A DNA stretch of 64,000 bases from Vicia villosa (Eukaryota; Streptophyta; Magnoliopsida; Fabales; Fabaceae): assembly GCF_029867415.1 (NCBI RefSeq), contig NW_026705415.1:496001-560000 (forward strand), in the 5' to 3' direction. This document shows positions 22,120-34,689 of this stretch, piece after piece. The position numbers were made by a program, and so were the translations under genes. The notes under the pieces were generated by a model. That model saw only the letters and a program-made list of their open reading frames with translations, was not told the DNA's origin and made no database searches. Position 1 is the first letter of the stretch; the number at the start of each line of letters is the position of its first letter.

Positions 22120-23810
22120 CTACTTCTTCTGCTTGTTTGAACTGTCCTATTGACATATTTGGTAGGAAGTTTGGAGTGGACTCGGTATGCCTTCCTCTTG
22201 AACAACTTGACGTCATTTTGGGGATGAACTGGTTGCAATTTAATCGAGTTCATATCAATTGTTTTACGAAGACGGTTATCTTTCCTGAAGAGGTTAGCGT
22301 TGAGGATTTGACTATGTTAGTCAAACAGATGAATTTAGCTGTTAATGATGAAGCAGTGGTATTTATGTTGTGCTCTTCGATGGAAGTGAAAGGGGGCGAT
22401 AGCACTGGTGAGCTACGGGTAGTGAATGAGTATCCGAAAGTGTTTCCAGAAGATGTTAGTGAGTTGCCACCTGAAAGAGAAGTGGAGTTCGCTATAGAAT
22501 TGATTCCTGGAACTAGTCCTGTATCGATGGCGCCGTATCGCATGTCGGCATCGGAATTGGCTGAACTGAAGAAACAGTTAGAGGAATTGTTGGAAAAGAA
22601 GTTTATTCGTCCTAGTGTGTCACCGTGGGGTGCGCCGGTACTGTTGGTTAAGAAGAAAGAAGGTTCAATGAGGCTATGTGTTGATTATAGACAACTGAAC
22701 AAGGTGACAATCAAGAATCGATACCCTTTACCGAGGATTGACGATTTGATGGACCAGTTGGTTGGGGCTTGTGTGTTTAGCAAGATTGATTTGAGGTCTG
22801 GATATCATCAAATTCGTGTGAAGGCGGAAGATATTCAGAAGACGGCATTCTGAACGAGGTATGGACATTATGAATATTCTGTTATGCCATTTGGTGTTAC
22901 TAATGCACCTGGTGTTTTCATGGAGTATATGAATAGGATATTTCACCCATATCTTGACAAGTTTGTGGTAGTGTTCATTGATGACATCCTGATTTACTCG
23001 AAGGGTGATGAAGAACATGCAGATCATTTAAGAGTGGTATTGGAGTTATTGAAGGAGAAGAAGTTGTACGCGAAATTGTCTAAATGTGAATTCTGGTTGA
23101 AGGAAGTAAGTTTTCTTGGCCATGTAATTTCGAAGAACGGTATCGCAGTGGATCCTATGAAGGTGGAAGCAGTATCTCAGTGGGAGACGCCGAAGAATGC
23201 TTTAGAGATTCGTAGTTTTCTTGGTCTGGCAGGTTACTATAGAAAGTTCATTGAAGGATTTTCGAAGTTGGCATTACCAATGACCAAGTTAACAAGAAAA
23301 GGACAAGTATTTGTATGGGATTCCGAATGTGAAAAAGGTTTTCAAGAATTGAAGAAAAGATTGACAAGTGCCCCGATCTTAATTTTGCCTAATCCAGAGA
23401 AGTCTTTCAATGTGTACTGTGATGCTTCACTGATGGGTTTAGGTGGTGTTTTGATGCAAGATAAGCAGGTAGTGGCCTATGCTTCAAGACAGTTGAAAAT
23501 TCATGAAAGGAATTATCCGACTCATGATTTGGAATTGGAGGCGGTGGTGTTTGTGTTGAAGTTGTGGAGACATTATCTCTATGGTTCTCGATTTGAGGTA
23601 TTCAGCGATCATAAGAGTCAGAAGTATCTCTTCGATCAGAAAGAACTTAATATGAGGCAGAGAATATGGTTAGAATTTTTGAAGGACTATGATTTCGGTT
23701 TGAATTACCATCCTGGTAAAGCAAATGTTGTTGCTGATGCATTGAGCATGAAGTCATTGCATATGTTTATGCTAATGGTGCGAGAATTGGATTTAATTGA
23801 GCAATTCTGA
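22120..23810 (+). pseudogene. Protease end, reverse transcriptase and RNase H of element C
   Basis: From 22137 the frame holds the protease C-terminus (DVILGMNWL) and the RT N-terminal half ([11 protein letters not shown]). It is cut by TGA at 22851-22853, where element B has an Arg codon in AFRTRY. It resumes with the catalytic VFIDD box and RNase H (VYCDAS, SDHKS, VVADALS). A second TGA at 23808-23810 again replaces Arg (QFRDLSL in B). Both stops fit CGA to TGA. The catalytic residues themselves survive. Confidence 0.93.
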
Positions 23811-24985
23811 GATTTGAGTTTGGTATGCGAAAGTACTTCTAATAGCATTAAGTTGGGGATGTTAAAGTTAACTAATAGTATCCTTGAGGAAATTAGAAAC
23901 GGACAGAAATCTGACATTGGCTTGGTAGATAAGTTGACATTAATTAACCAAGGTCGAGGAGGTGAATTCCGAATTGACGAGTATGGTGTTATAAGGTTTG
24001 GAGACCGAGTGTGTGTACCCGATGTTGCTGAGATCAGAAAGAGTATTCTGGAGGAAGGACACCGGAGTGGATTGAGCATTCATCCTGGTGCTACCAAGAT
24101 GTATCATGATTTGAAGAAGTCATTTTGGTGGCCCGGAATGAAGAAGGAAATTGCTGAGTTTGTTTATGCTTGCTTAATTTGTCAGAAGTCGAAGATTGAG
24201 CATCAGAAACCGTCTGGATTGATGGAACCGTTGTTTGTTCCGGATTGGAAGTGGGATGGAATTTCTATGGACTTTGTATCTGGTTTACCTAGAACGAGCA
24301 AGAATTGTGATTCTATATGGGTTATTGTAGACCGGTTGACGAAATCTGCTCACTTTATTCCAATAAGAATGGATTATCCGATGGAGAGGTTGGCTCAGTT
24401 GTATGTTGAGAAAATAATGAGTTTGCATGGTGTTCCGGCTAGTATTGTGTCAGATAGAGATCCGAGATTTACTTCTAAGTTTTGGACAGGATTGCAGGAA
24501 GCCTTAGGTACTAAGTTGAGGTTGAGTTCTGCTTATCATCCGCAGACAGATGGTCAGACGGAGAGAACGATTCAATTGTTAGAGGATTTGTTACGAGCTT
24601 GTGTATTGGAGAAAGGTGGTGCTTGGGATATTTATTTACCGTTGATTGAGTTTACCTACAACAATAGTTATCATTCGAGTATTGGTATGGCTCCGTTTGA
24701 AGCATTGTATGGTAGGAGATGTAGAACACCTTTGTGTTGGTACGAATCTGGAGAAATACGGTGGTTGGACCGGAGATTGTGCAACAAACTACAGAAAAGA
24801 TCAAGATGATTCAGGAAAAGATGAGAGCTTCTCAGAGTCGTCAGAAAAGTTACCATGACAAAAGAAGGAAGGATATTGAATTTAAGGAAGGAGATCATGT
24901 ATTCAAGCGAGTTACTCCGATGACTGGCATTGTAAGAGCTTTGAAGTCGAAGAAGTTGACTCCACGTTTCATTGGTCCATTTTAA
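23811..24985 (+). pseudogene. Integrase of element C
   Basis: Zinc-binding region ([11 protein letters not shown] ... CLICQK), then a DDE core: Asp in SMDFVSGLP, Asp in IVSDRDPRF, Glu in DGQTERTIQ. Near 24757 one base is missing compared with element B (ESGES becomes ESGEI), moving the frame to 24734-24985. That frame ends with TAA at 24983-24985 where the family expects Gln (GPFQITK). Two lesions in an otherwise well-kept integrase. Confidence 0.92.
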
Positions 24986-25306
24986 ATTACTAAAAAGATT
25001 GGTAAGGTTGCTTATCAAATTGCTTTACCGCCTGCACTCGTTAATTTGCATGATGTGTTCCATGTATCCTAGTTGAGGAAATACATTGTGGATCCGTCCC
25101 ATGAGATTCAGGTAGACGATATACAGGTGCGAGATAATCTGAGTGTAGAGACATTACCTCTGAGGATTGAAGATCGTAAAGTGAAGCAGCTGCGAGGTAA
25201 AGAGATAGCAACGGTGAAAGTGATTTGGGGAGGACCAGCCGGTGGAAATGTTACATGGGAGTTAGAGAGCCAGATGAAGGACTCTTACCCGGAACTTTTC
25301 GTCTAA
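24986..25306 (+). pseudogene. Integrase C-terminus with chromodomain, element C
   Basis: The frame continues ITKKIGKVAYQI, meets TAG at 25070-25072 (Gln expected before LRKY), then encodes 77 codons with the Tekay-type chromodomain: RIEDRKVKQLRGKEI, VKVIWGG, TWELESQM, YPELF. In this clade the chromodomain guides integration to heterochromatin. Its presence is the best clade marker in the window. Confidence 0.9.
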
Positions 25307-25336
25307 GGTATGTTTTCGAGGACGAAAACTCTTTTA

Positions 25337-25348
25337 GTGGGGGAGAGT
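25337..25348 (+). other. Polypurine tract of element C
   Basis: GTGGGGGAGAGT directly before the 3' LTR, the primer site for plus-strand DNA synthesis. Confidence 0.9.
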
Positions 25349-27177
25349 TGTAACACCCATAATTTCAGTTTATTAATTTAATTTGGATTTAAATTAAATA
25401 ATTGAAATTTTAGTATTTTAATTGGATTTAATTGGAAAATGATGGAATAAAGGTTATTGGGCTTATGGTGTGATGTTAGTAAAAGAGGGGTGCTATATTG
25501 GTTAGGCCTTTTACTAAGTTGTGATATTTTACTTTTATTTTATTTTCATAAAATAAGAAAAAGGAACCATTTGGGGAGAAAGGAAGAACACGTGAAAAGA
25601 GAAAGAGAAGAGAAAGAGGCAAGAACGTGAAACCGGAAGGAGAGCATTCAAGAGATTCATCGAGGTAAGGGGGGACTCTTCCTTTTAGTATCTCTTATGT
25701 GGTCTTAGGTAATAGGTAGATTGATGTATGGTTTGGTTCAATTAGATATTGGGATTGTTAGGTTAGGGTGTTATAATTGGATTGAATTGATGATAATTGT
25801 GTGAACTATTTGGTTAATAATGAGTTTGGATGATGTTTTATGGTGTATAATTGAATGTATGATGATTATATGCCTGTATGTGATGTCTGGGATCGTTTTT
25901 GGGTGAAAAGGATGTGAAATCGCAAGGTCTGTCGCAGACTTGGGGTTTGCTGAAATCGCAGGTCCGCTGAGCGGAGGTCCCAACGTAGTTCGCTTCTGTT
26001 TGACGTCGCTTGAGGTCCACTGAGCGGAGGTCTGAAGGATTTCGCGTCTGCCTTGCTCCGCTGAGCGAACCTTGTTGTGTGTGAATTTTTCCAAACTTCA
26101 AAATAACGTATCTTTTGATCCGTGTATCATTTCTTAGTGTCGTTTTAGGCGTTGTGCAAGTAATTAAATGTTTTATATGATGAATGATGAATATTGGCAG
26201 TAGCCGACTTTATTTCTTTAAAACTCGATTTAATTACTTGATGAGGATTGAACATGGTGTGCATATGAGATAGGTGTGACAATGTGTTTGATATGATGAT
26301 GAATTGGTTGTGATTGTTATTATGATTGTGATGAATGCATGACTATTTGAATGATGTTGAAAACATGTACATAATTATTCGGTGATGTGGTGTTGAGATG
26401 AGTTGTTCATCGTGATTCGGTGTGTCTTTAAGTATGTTATGTGTATTTCATTCATTCATATGCATTTGACGATGGATCCAGTTGATGAGTGGATCTTTGG
26501 TGGACATATTTCCCATTGTGCGGAAATTGTGTCGGTGAGCCGTATCTCGATGAGGCGTAGATCGGTTAGGTGGATTGATTCCACGGTTTATTGGTACCAC
26601 ATGCATAGTGTCAGTTGTGTCATATGCATTTTATCATAACATGATCGTATGGATTTCTGTGTTATGTGCTGTAATCTATTATTGTGTGAATTAATGAATA
26701 ATAGATGTGAATCTGAATATGTATAATTGGGTGAACGGTATATTATGATTCTTGTTACTTATGAATTGCATAATATTTACTAATTGAGAATGAGACTCAC
26801 CCTTACATGTTGTCATTTTCAGATTGAGGAGTAGCGACATTAGTGCTTGGTGAGGATGACTCGTAGAGTTTATCCGTTTATGTTGGGTCGTGTCGGTCAT
26901 GCTCTGATCTGTAACACTGGGGAACGATAGTTTTTAGAGTTTTTATGAGATTACTCTATTTTAATTGGTGATGAATTGTGTTTCCATTAGTTGTATTTAA
27001 CGATGTTCCTTATTCCGCTGTGTTAAACATGATTTATGTTTTGGTGAGTCGTTTCCTAATGAAGCATGACGTTGACCTTAGTTGATTTAATTATTTTAAA
27101 TAATTGTGGCACCCTTGTGCATATGTTTTTACTCCGATTAATTATTAAATTGTTGTGGGGTTTAGAAGGGCGTTACA
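25349..27177 (+). repeat. 3' LTR of element C
   Basis: Same length as the 5' LTR. Differences are substitutions only, with transitions such as CCGCTGAGCGG to CCACTGAGCGG common. It is followed by ACCTA (27178-27182), the right copy of the target-site duplication. Confidence 0.97.
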
Positions 27178-27182
27178 ACCTA

Positions 27183-29178
27183 TCCTGGATGGCTCTAACT
27201 ATGACTACTGGAAACCTCGTATGGTAGCAGTCATTAAGTCAGTGGACAGCAAGGCCTGGAGAGTTGTTGAAAGCGGATGGAAACATCCTGAGAAAATTTT
27301 GAAAAAGATACAACTGTTCTAATTCCTGAAACTCAATGGAGCAAATCTGAAGAAAAGTTAGCTTTGGGAAATTCCAATGCCCTAAGTTCACTGTTCAATG
27401 GTATTGACAAGAACAAATTCAGACTTGTGCAACACTGTGAGCTGGCTAAAGAAGCTTGGGATATTCTCAAAACAGCACATGAAGGCACGTCCAAGGTAAA
27501 GATGTCGAGACTTCAAATACTTACCACCAAGTTTGAAAATATCAAAATGAAAGAGGATGAAACCATTTATGAATTCTACATGAATGCCCGCGAGATTTCA
27601 AACAACTCAGCAGCCTTAGGTGAAAAAATGACAGAAGAAAAATTGGTATGGAAGATCCTCATATCTCTGCCTAAGCGATTTGATATGAAGGTAACTGCCA
27701 TAGAGGAAGCTCAAGACATCAGCAACATGAAGCTGGACGAACTTATTGGTTCTCTACAAACTTTTGAGTCAAGCATCTATGAGCTTGTCGAAAAGAAGAA
27801 CAAAAGCATCGCTTTTGTCACCAACACAAGTGATAATTCAAAAGAAAGCAATGGTGGAAGTGATGAGAATTTATCAGACGCCATAGCCATGCTTGGAAAA
27901 CAATTCAACAGACTCATTAAAAGAGTTGATCAGAAGTCCAGACCCAATGTCAAGAACACTTCCAATGACATCAGTCAGACCTATGACTCAAGCAAAAGAT
28001 TCAAAGCTGAGGAGAAGCCCAATCCAGGGAAAGGGGTGCAGTGTCATGGATGTGAAGGATTCATACATATTAGAGCTAAATGTCCTACCTACCACAAGGA
28101 GATAAAGAAAGGACTGACTGTTACTTGGTCTGATGAAGACTCAGATTCAGAAAAAGAAACTGCAAGACATGTCACGGTTTCAACAAGAATCTATGAATCT
28201 GATGATGATTCTAGGGATGGTGAGCTAACCCTTGGTGAACTAGCTGCCTCATACAAGAAGTTGTATATGAAGAATGCTGAAGTTTGCAAACAAGTGGAGA
28301 AGCAAGAGATAATCATAAGAGAGCAAGAAACTGAGAAGATTAAACATCTTGCAACCATAGACTCCCTCAGTAGTGAAGTAAGCAGGTTGAACTACAAACT
28401 TGATCAAATGACCAAGTCATTCAAAATGCTGAACAATGGATCTGATACTCTAGAAGAAATTCTGGAATCTGGACAAAGAACAGGAGACATGTCTGAAGTG
28501 GGATTTGTGGCTAAAGAAGAACTAATCTATGAATTCAGGAGGACAGAACCCAAGACTTATATGACTAACCAGATGTCAGTCCAAATGTCACAACGTCAAG
28601 GAAACATAAGAAGGAGGCATTCAAAGAAGAAATTCCAAAAATGGAGGTGCCATCACTGTGGTAGATTTGGTCACATAAAGTCGTTCTGCTTCAGACTATT
28701 TGGATACCCAGACCAAACTCATCAAGTCAAACTTGGACATGATGCTTGTAACAAGAAGCAATCAGGGATGACTAAGAATGTTGCTCTAATAGCACACACT
28801 TCTCTAAAGATGCCCACCAAAGAAGATTGGTACCTTGGCAGTGGTTGTTCAAATCATATGACTGGAAGCAAGAACTCACTAGTAAACCTCAAACTTGAGG
28901 GATCCAATTATGTGACTCTTGGTGATGGAGATGTAAGAGAAATCAAAGGTGTTGGCAGGATTGAAGGTCAGGGTGTTCCTAACCTACATAATGTTTTACT
29001 TGTACAAGGACTTGCTGCAAACCTTATAAGCATCAGCCAACTGTGTGATGAAGGAATGTATGTCAATTTCACTAAAGAAGAGTGCATAGTTACCATTAAA
29101 GAAAATGAAGAAGTCGTGAAAGGAGTCAGATCTGAGAATAATTGTTATTTATGGGATCTAAAAATTCTGAGTCACTGA
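27183..29178 (+). pseudogene. SIRE-like Gag-protease, broken
   Basis: Right of element C the gag continues (ILDGSNYDYWKPRM), shifts frame near 27300, then stays open to 29178. A copia gag domain (about 27360-27820, EAWDILKTAHEGTS) is followed by a CCHC knuckle at 28042-28083 (CHGC...H...C), an acidic and coiled-coil stretch (28130-28440) and a second knuckle at 28648-28689 (CHHCGRFGHIKSFC). The protease region (WYLGSGCSNHMTG, about 28828) has Gly where the catalytic Asp of the DSG motif belongs, so it could not work. The gag start lies left of element C. Confidence 0.88.
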
Positions 29179-29825
29179 CTACTTATCCCATGACCAAAAG
29201 GAAAAATGAAGAAAAAGATCAAGAAAGAACCATCAAATCAGAAGCTCCTGTTCCCAGAACAAGAATCCTGATAGAAGAAGCGAATGAGTCTGATGATGAT
29301 ATTTATATTGAAGAACTAACCAACGAAGAACTAGCTACTGGATACTCTAAGATGTGTGTACTTAATGGAGAATTGAGCAAGAGATTGACGATATATGAAA
29401 ATGCTTATGCCCTGTTAGAAGAAGAAAGAGTAAAACTCATGATGAACATTGTTGATCTAGAGGGAAAGATGCAAGACGCGAAGAAGGGAAAGAAGGCAAA
29501 ACAAGAGGCTCAGCACACTCCTATCTCATCCAAAAGGTGCTATCAATGTGGTAAGCTAGGTCACCTGAGGTTCTCTTGCCCTGAAACTCATGAATCTTCC
29601 AATAGAAATACACCTCAACAGGAAAACCTGACTAAAGAGAAGCCATCACAACAAAAGCCATGGGTGAACACTAATCACTCAAGCCATCACATACATGAAG
29701 AGGAGGCTGTAAAGAAAGCAGGAAACTCTAGAAAAATGAAATCCAGGCGAAACAAACATCACAAAAAGGATAGGGGTTTCTCGGTTACAAACAAGAACAA
29801 AATAGTCATGAAGGAAGTGAGTTGA
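29142..29825 (+). pseudogene. Second gag C-terminal-like segment after protease
   Basis: 227 codons in a frame that overlaps the end of the protease frame. It repeats the layout of 28130-28690: an acidic NESDDD motif, EELTNEELATGYSKM, a coiled-coil stretch, then a CCHC knuckle (CYQCGKLGHLRFSC, 29538-29580) and a basic tail. The sequences are only distantly alike, so this is not a recent duplication. Integrase would be expected here in a normal SIRE element. A recombination between two related elements is a likely origin (inference). Confidence 0.7.
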
Positions 29826-30517
29826 CTCACTCAGCAGATCATGTCAATGTCAACACATATGTCTTAACATTAAAATTTGCTGAGAACTCAATTGTGCAAA
29901 TTGAGACAAACAAAGCATCCGGGACTGATGAATGTTCTTCTGCAAACATTCAAAGAATAATTCAAAGGAAAATCACAGCTCCAAACACTGTCCTAAGGAA
30001 GGTATCCAACGACAGTTAGGATCCCCTGAGAAAGAAGACACTAGAGATGGACCAAGTCTCAAGATTCTGGATGGAAAAGGCACTAGACTCACAACCACAC
30101 TTGAAAGAAGAAAGCAAGGAGAGCAATATTCTTGTAATCACAACTAAAGATGCTAAGCTGATGACAAGTATGATTCCTACAAATCTATTGAGCTGGTTTA
30201 AATCAATCTGGACACACCTTGGTGTATCTCACCATAATATAGAGTGGAATGTCGTAATTATGCCTTACTACATCAAAAACAAGGAGGAGGACAAATGGAC
30301 CCTCGTGCAAAGGTCAACTACTGATCTAGATATTGCCAACAAGCTAGATATCCAGGAGGACCTTCAGCTGACATCCCACTACAATAGCCCTAGTGTGATC
30401 ACAAAGTGCAATTGTCCCTCAGAAACAGATTTAGAACTAACTCACATTGTTGAGATGCCTCAACAATCTCGGTTCATTTCACTTGAAACAATACCTTGTC
30501 CCCACATACATACATAA
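29826..30517 (+). other. Unrecognised segment of SIRE-like element
   Basis: Overlapping ORFs of 65-156 codons; the longest (30047-30517) starts MDQVSRFWMEK and ends ETIPCPHIHT. I recognise no domain, signal peptide or membrane segment. It replaces the deleted integrase/RT region and may be scrambled filler. Confidence 0.5.
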
Positions 30518-30712
30518 GTGACTAACCCTGTCAGAACCCTGAATGATGCAAGTATGCGAATGGTACATATGATGCATATTAAAGATGATCCTAACAAGAG
30601 TGACGAGAATAATTCTAATAAAATCTATGACATCTTTACAAAAGCTCTTGATGCTACACAGTTTGAGAACTTGCGCAGCAAGTTGGTACTCTGCATCCTT
30701 GAAGAACCGTAG
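30518..30712 (+). pseudogene. RNase H C-terminal remnant of SIRE-like pol
   Basis: 64 codons ending with IYDIFTKALDATQFENLRSK and LCILEEP, the typical C-terminus of copia RNase H in SIRE elements. The RT and most of RNase H that should precede it are absent. Confidence 0.8.
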
Positions 30713-31061
30713 GGTCAACAAAAAAAAATAGGTGGAGAAGACACTTCTGTTGGCTTTGGCAACTTTTGTGGCCAAACAGGGGGAGAAAGTAATACATGTC
30801 ACCCCAGAACAACAAGAATGGTGGTTGTGTGTGATCAACAATACTAATTTGCTTATTTTTGTGATGATATGTTTGTGCTTGTGCTACTCTTGTGGTTGTT
30901 TGTCTGGTTTTGTCTAAGCACTGTGTGCATACGGTGATGTATGCTGTTTGTTTTGTATTACCTTGTTTTATTGTGTTTTGGTTATCTTGTGTCCGCTGCA
31001 AGTATCTCTCTGGCATGGTGTGACAGGTTGTTTTAGCTAAAAATTTGCCAAAAGGGGAGAT
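30713..31061 (+). other. 3' untranslated region and PPT of SIRE-like element
   Basis: Non-coding, with a purine-rich GGGGGAGAAAG near 30780 and the PPT CCAAAAGGGGAGA just before the LTR at 31062. The tandem duplication begins within it at 30929. Confidence 0.75.
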
Positions 31062-31966
31062 TGAAGGTGTTTTCATGTTGGCTGCATTTATGGTAAAACA
31101 TACCTGGTTGATATTGTTTTATGCATGTTGCATATGTGTGAAGCTAATATAGGTTTTGTAGTGAATGTCACGATCGATGTCATGACATCCGTGTGTGACA
31201 GCAGGAGTTGTTATTATTTATTAAATGTGTTTCCTGATTTATCTCAATTATGAGTTTAGGAAACCTTTTATTGAGTGCTAAATATTTCGTCCAAAAGATC
31301 CTGCTGACAGCACTTTTTGTAACAGACAGTTGGCGTGTGAATTAGGTTAACTTGGTTAACCCTAATTTGTTTCTTAAAAATCCCAAGGCCCAAGACTGCA
31401 TATAAAAGGACTGCAATCCTATTTTGGAACACAGACAGAAGATTTTGTATTGTGAAGAACTGTTATTCTGTAACTATCTCGTGTGATCCAAGCAATTGTC
31501 CTTGATGATTACGTTGGAATTAGTTGTATTTGTTTAATGTCACTCTAAGCTTTTAAGCACGAGTGTGTGTCTCTTGATTGAAGCTTTTAAGCAGATCAAT
31601 GTATGTTTTTGAAGAGTGTCTTCTATCTGTAATTGTTAATTGTTTATGTGTAATCACTGTTGTGATTGAGGGGGAGTGGAATGGAGATATTCCATATCAA
31701 GGGAGAACCTAGGTAGAAGGGTCATTGGGTAGTTATTAAGTGAGAAGTTGTAAACGAGGGAGTTTAGCTTTGAATTGATACTACTAATAGTGGACTTCAT
31801 CCCTGGCTTGGTAGTTCCCAGAGTAGGTTGTTTGAATCGAACTAGGTAAACAATTATGTGTGTTCTTTATTGTTTTTATGTTGTTCTGTTATTACTATCT
31901 GTGTTGCGTATTTGTGGATGTCATAACATCCAGTTTGACATCGAGCGTGTGTTACTAGAATTTTCA
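31062..31966 (+). repeat. 3' LTR of SIRE-like element (905 bp)
   Basis: Same ends as the 5' LTR. It is much closer to the third LTR at 40310-41214 than to its own partner, because the two belong to the 9.25-kb duplication. Confidence 0.93.
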
Positions 31967-34615
31967 AAAACAAAATTATCTTGTCAAAAATAAATATTTG
32001 TAATATTTTTTGTATGAATGATTACATATAATAAAAAATTAAAATAACATTTTTATTTTAGTTCAATTAAATTATGATGAGAGGGTAATTATTAATTAGA
32101 TTTTATTAATATATTAGTGTAATATTTTGTTTTGAATAAAACTCTATCTAAAAAACAATTTTGACATTGAAATAAAATTAAAAAATAAATAAGAATTATG
32201 ATGAAGAATAAAAGAAAACATTGATTAATAACTTTTCTTAGTAACTCGTATAGGTACAAAAGCTATAAAATGACTATACTCTCCACAATGAAAAGCATAA
32301 GGTGTAAATTTTAATTTACAGTATAATAAAAAATGATTTAACTTTCAATTAAATAATAATAATTAAATATTATGAAGTGTGATTTGTGTCATAATAATGA
32401 CCGACGTTTCAATTTTTAAAACTAAAACAATAGTTATTATTTTTTTATAGTAATTTAGTTGATAATTATTGTCTATTTAAATGTAGAACTTAAAGTTGGT
32501 TTCAAATTATTTTCTCATAATAATAATTTGAATGTTACAAATTATTGAATATTTATTGAATAATTATTATCTGTTAAAATTTAAACTTAAATTTTATTTT
32601 CTACTAAAATTTATTTTCTATTAAAATTTATTATAACTTCTAAAATATAATAATTTATAGTTGAAAAACATATATCATTATTAAAAGTTAATTATTTTAA
32701 TCTAACATAGAATATTTGATTATTCAAAATCACAAAATTATAATAAGGAAAGGGATTCCCAAAAAAAAAGAAAGGAAAATGCTATAATTTTTTGCATCGA
32801 CATTACATCATGCATAAAAATATGATTGATTCAGTTGAATATATAACTAATTTAATTTATAATTAAAATTATTAATAATTTATTTATTGAAAAATCATAT
32901 TTTTTTATCATAAATTATATTAATTATCTACTAAAAAGTGTCTATTTAAATGACCTAATTACAAATCCTTCAAATCTTGGAATGCGGAGATTTTGTTTTT
33001 AGAAACGTGATATAGTTGATAAAGAAATAAATAAAAGGTAGTATAATGATTATAAGATTCCATAGGTTTTAATGACAGATATTATTATTATATATTAATT
33101 TTTAAAATATTATTATTTCTATCATAAATAATTTGGGATTGTTAAATTAGTGTCAAAACAAAACAGATATATAAGAGTCAAACGTGAAACATGCTTACAC
33201 AAACAACAATTAGCATGAATAGTACAAAACAACGTGGTTCTACAATGTTGCAGAATTTTCAGGAAAAACCATAAGAACACCTTGAAAAACTTGCTGCAAA
33301 TCTAAAATCCTAACCTAATTCTCATTCAAACTTCCTCTAAAACTCAGCCTGAAAAATAGAGAAATTCATACACTTTAAAAAGGAGAGAAGCCTTGATGAT
33401 GAAATAGTAATAGAAAAAGAACAAACTTTGATGATGAATAGAAGGAAATGACATTTACTGTTCTCTCATTAAACCATTTCTTATATATTACAATGCTGTA
33501 GCAGAATTTTTCAAGAAAAACCATTAACTGTTCTCTCATCAAATCAACTCCACGCTTATTTCCACTACCTCAACGTGCTTATTCAAACTAAATGTTCTCT
33601 CATCAAATTAATTGTTCTTTCAAAAAAAAAATCCACTACCTCAACGTGCTTATTCAAACAACAGTAGCAACAATACTTAAGATATAACGGTAAAAAATCA
33701 ACGCGAAGCATGAATCAACATGAAGAGATCAAATCTAAGAAGTTAAATCCTGAAACAAACAAAAATTATATTAGAGAATCAAAAGTTCAAATTGAAAATC
33801 GAATTCGTAGATATGCAGAACAGTAAAATCTGAAGTTAAGCAGAGCAACTAAATGATGGCAGAGCACTGAATGAGGAGCAAAGGAAGAGAATAAAAAATT
33901 GAGAATGCAAAGAATGAAGAAGGTGGAAATAAATAACACGGAATGGAAGAAGAAAATGTGATGCAAAGAGATAAATTGGGTGCCTCATACAATGGTTCAA
34001 CAATTCCCAATACACTAAACCGTAAAAGTAATAAAAATATTGTTGTGTATGGAAATAAAGCAAATGGGTTTAGGGTTGAAGGAGAGATTGCATATGTGGA
34101 TGAGAGATGCATTATGTAGTTATTATAGTATTGAAGAGGCAAACGAAATTAAATGAGGGGAATGGGAAAAGGTTTGCAAATTTGAAATTATGCAGACTTC
34201 ACTTGGCTCTATGTCTGCATGAACCAATGAAAATCCATCGATGCATTGTTTAAAGGAAAAAGGCAATTAATTTGGTATGTGAATGATTACAAAGTTATGA
34301 TTTTAATAGAATTATTTATTTTAATATTGTGTAATGATTAATTAGCGAAAAATGACGATTAAGGACATAAAGTAAGGGATTTTAAATGAGTCAATTAATC
34401 TAATGAAGTAACTTTGGTGGTATATAACTTTCTTATATTGTTATTAGATATTTATTATATTTTTTATCCAAATTTTATTAGAATGATTATATTGACTCAC
34501 ATTTTCAACCATTGTTTAAACTGAGATACCCGTGAGTTCACACGGATACTCGGGTGGTACGCGCACTTTTTGTTTTCAAAATGTATATAAAAAAGCAATT
34601 TTTTTTTATCAAAGT

Positions 34616-34674
<59 letters not shown>

Positions 34675-34680
34675 AAGAGA
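31967..34680. other. AT-rich DNA without recognised gene (copy 1)
   Basis: No credible ORF; the 75-97 codon minus-strand ORFs at 33836-34142 are low-complexity. A CCACTACCTCAACGTGCTTA segment occurs twice (near 33567 and 33632). Near 34527 a GC-rich stretch ACCCGTGAGTTCACACGG forms a short hairpin (CCGTG/CACGG). The region may be the other side of the DNA split by the copia insertion. Confidence 0.5.
34616..34672. repeat. (TA)n microsatellite
   Basis: About 27 TA units in copy 1 against about 44 in copy 2 (43860-43948). The different lengths show the two copies are separate sequences. Confidence 0.95.
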
Positions 34681-34689
34681 TAATAAATC

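Larger units (their letters stand above)
18976..27177 (+). mobile_element. Element C: complete Tekay chromovirus (8202 bp)
   Basis: Both 1829-bp LTRs, target-site duplication, Met PBS, gag, protease, RT, RNase H, integrase, chromodomain and PPT are present. The coding region is dead: five premature stops and two single-base frameshifts. The LTR pair differs at about 30 positions by eye (1.6%). With the commonly used rate of 1.3e-8 per site per year that is roughly 0.6 million years, an order-of-magnitude figure. Confidence 0.97.
17966..31966 (+). mobile_element. SIRE/Maximus-like Ty1/copia element, deleted and nested
   Basis: LTRs 17966-18864 and 31062-31966 bound an internal region with a Met-type PBS, a long SIRE-type gag, a protease and an RNase H tail. 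Integrase and RT are missing. Element C sits in the gag. Flanking pentamers are AAAAT and AAAAC, an imperfect target-site duplication. The two LTRs differ at about 50 positions by eye plus a small insertion, so this copy is clearly older than element C. Internal sequence excluding C is only about 4 kb. Confidence 0.9.

Noticed and set aside
33836..34142. Minus-strand ORFs of 75-97 codons, present in both duplicate copies
   Set aside because: Low-complexity hydrophobic and Ser/Phe-rich reading of AT-rich DNA; identity between copies comes from the recent duplication, not from constraint.
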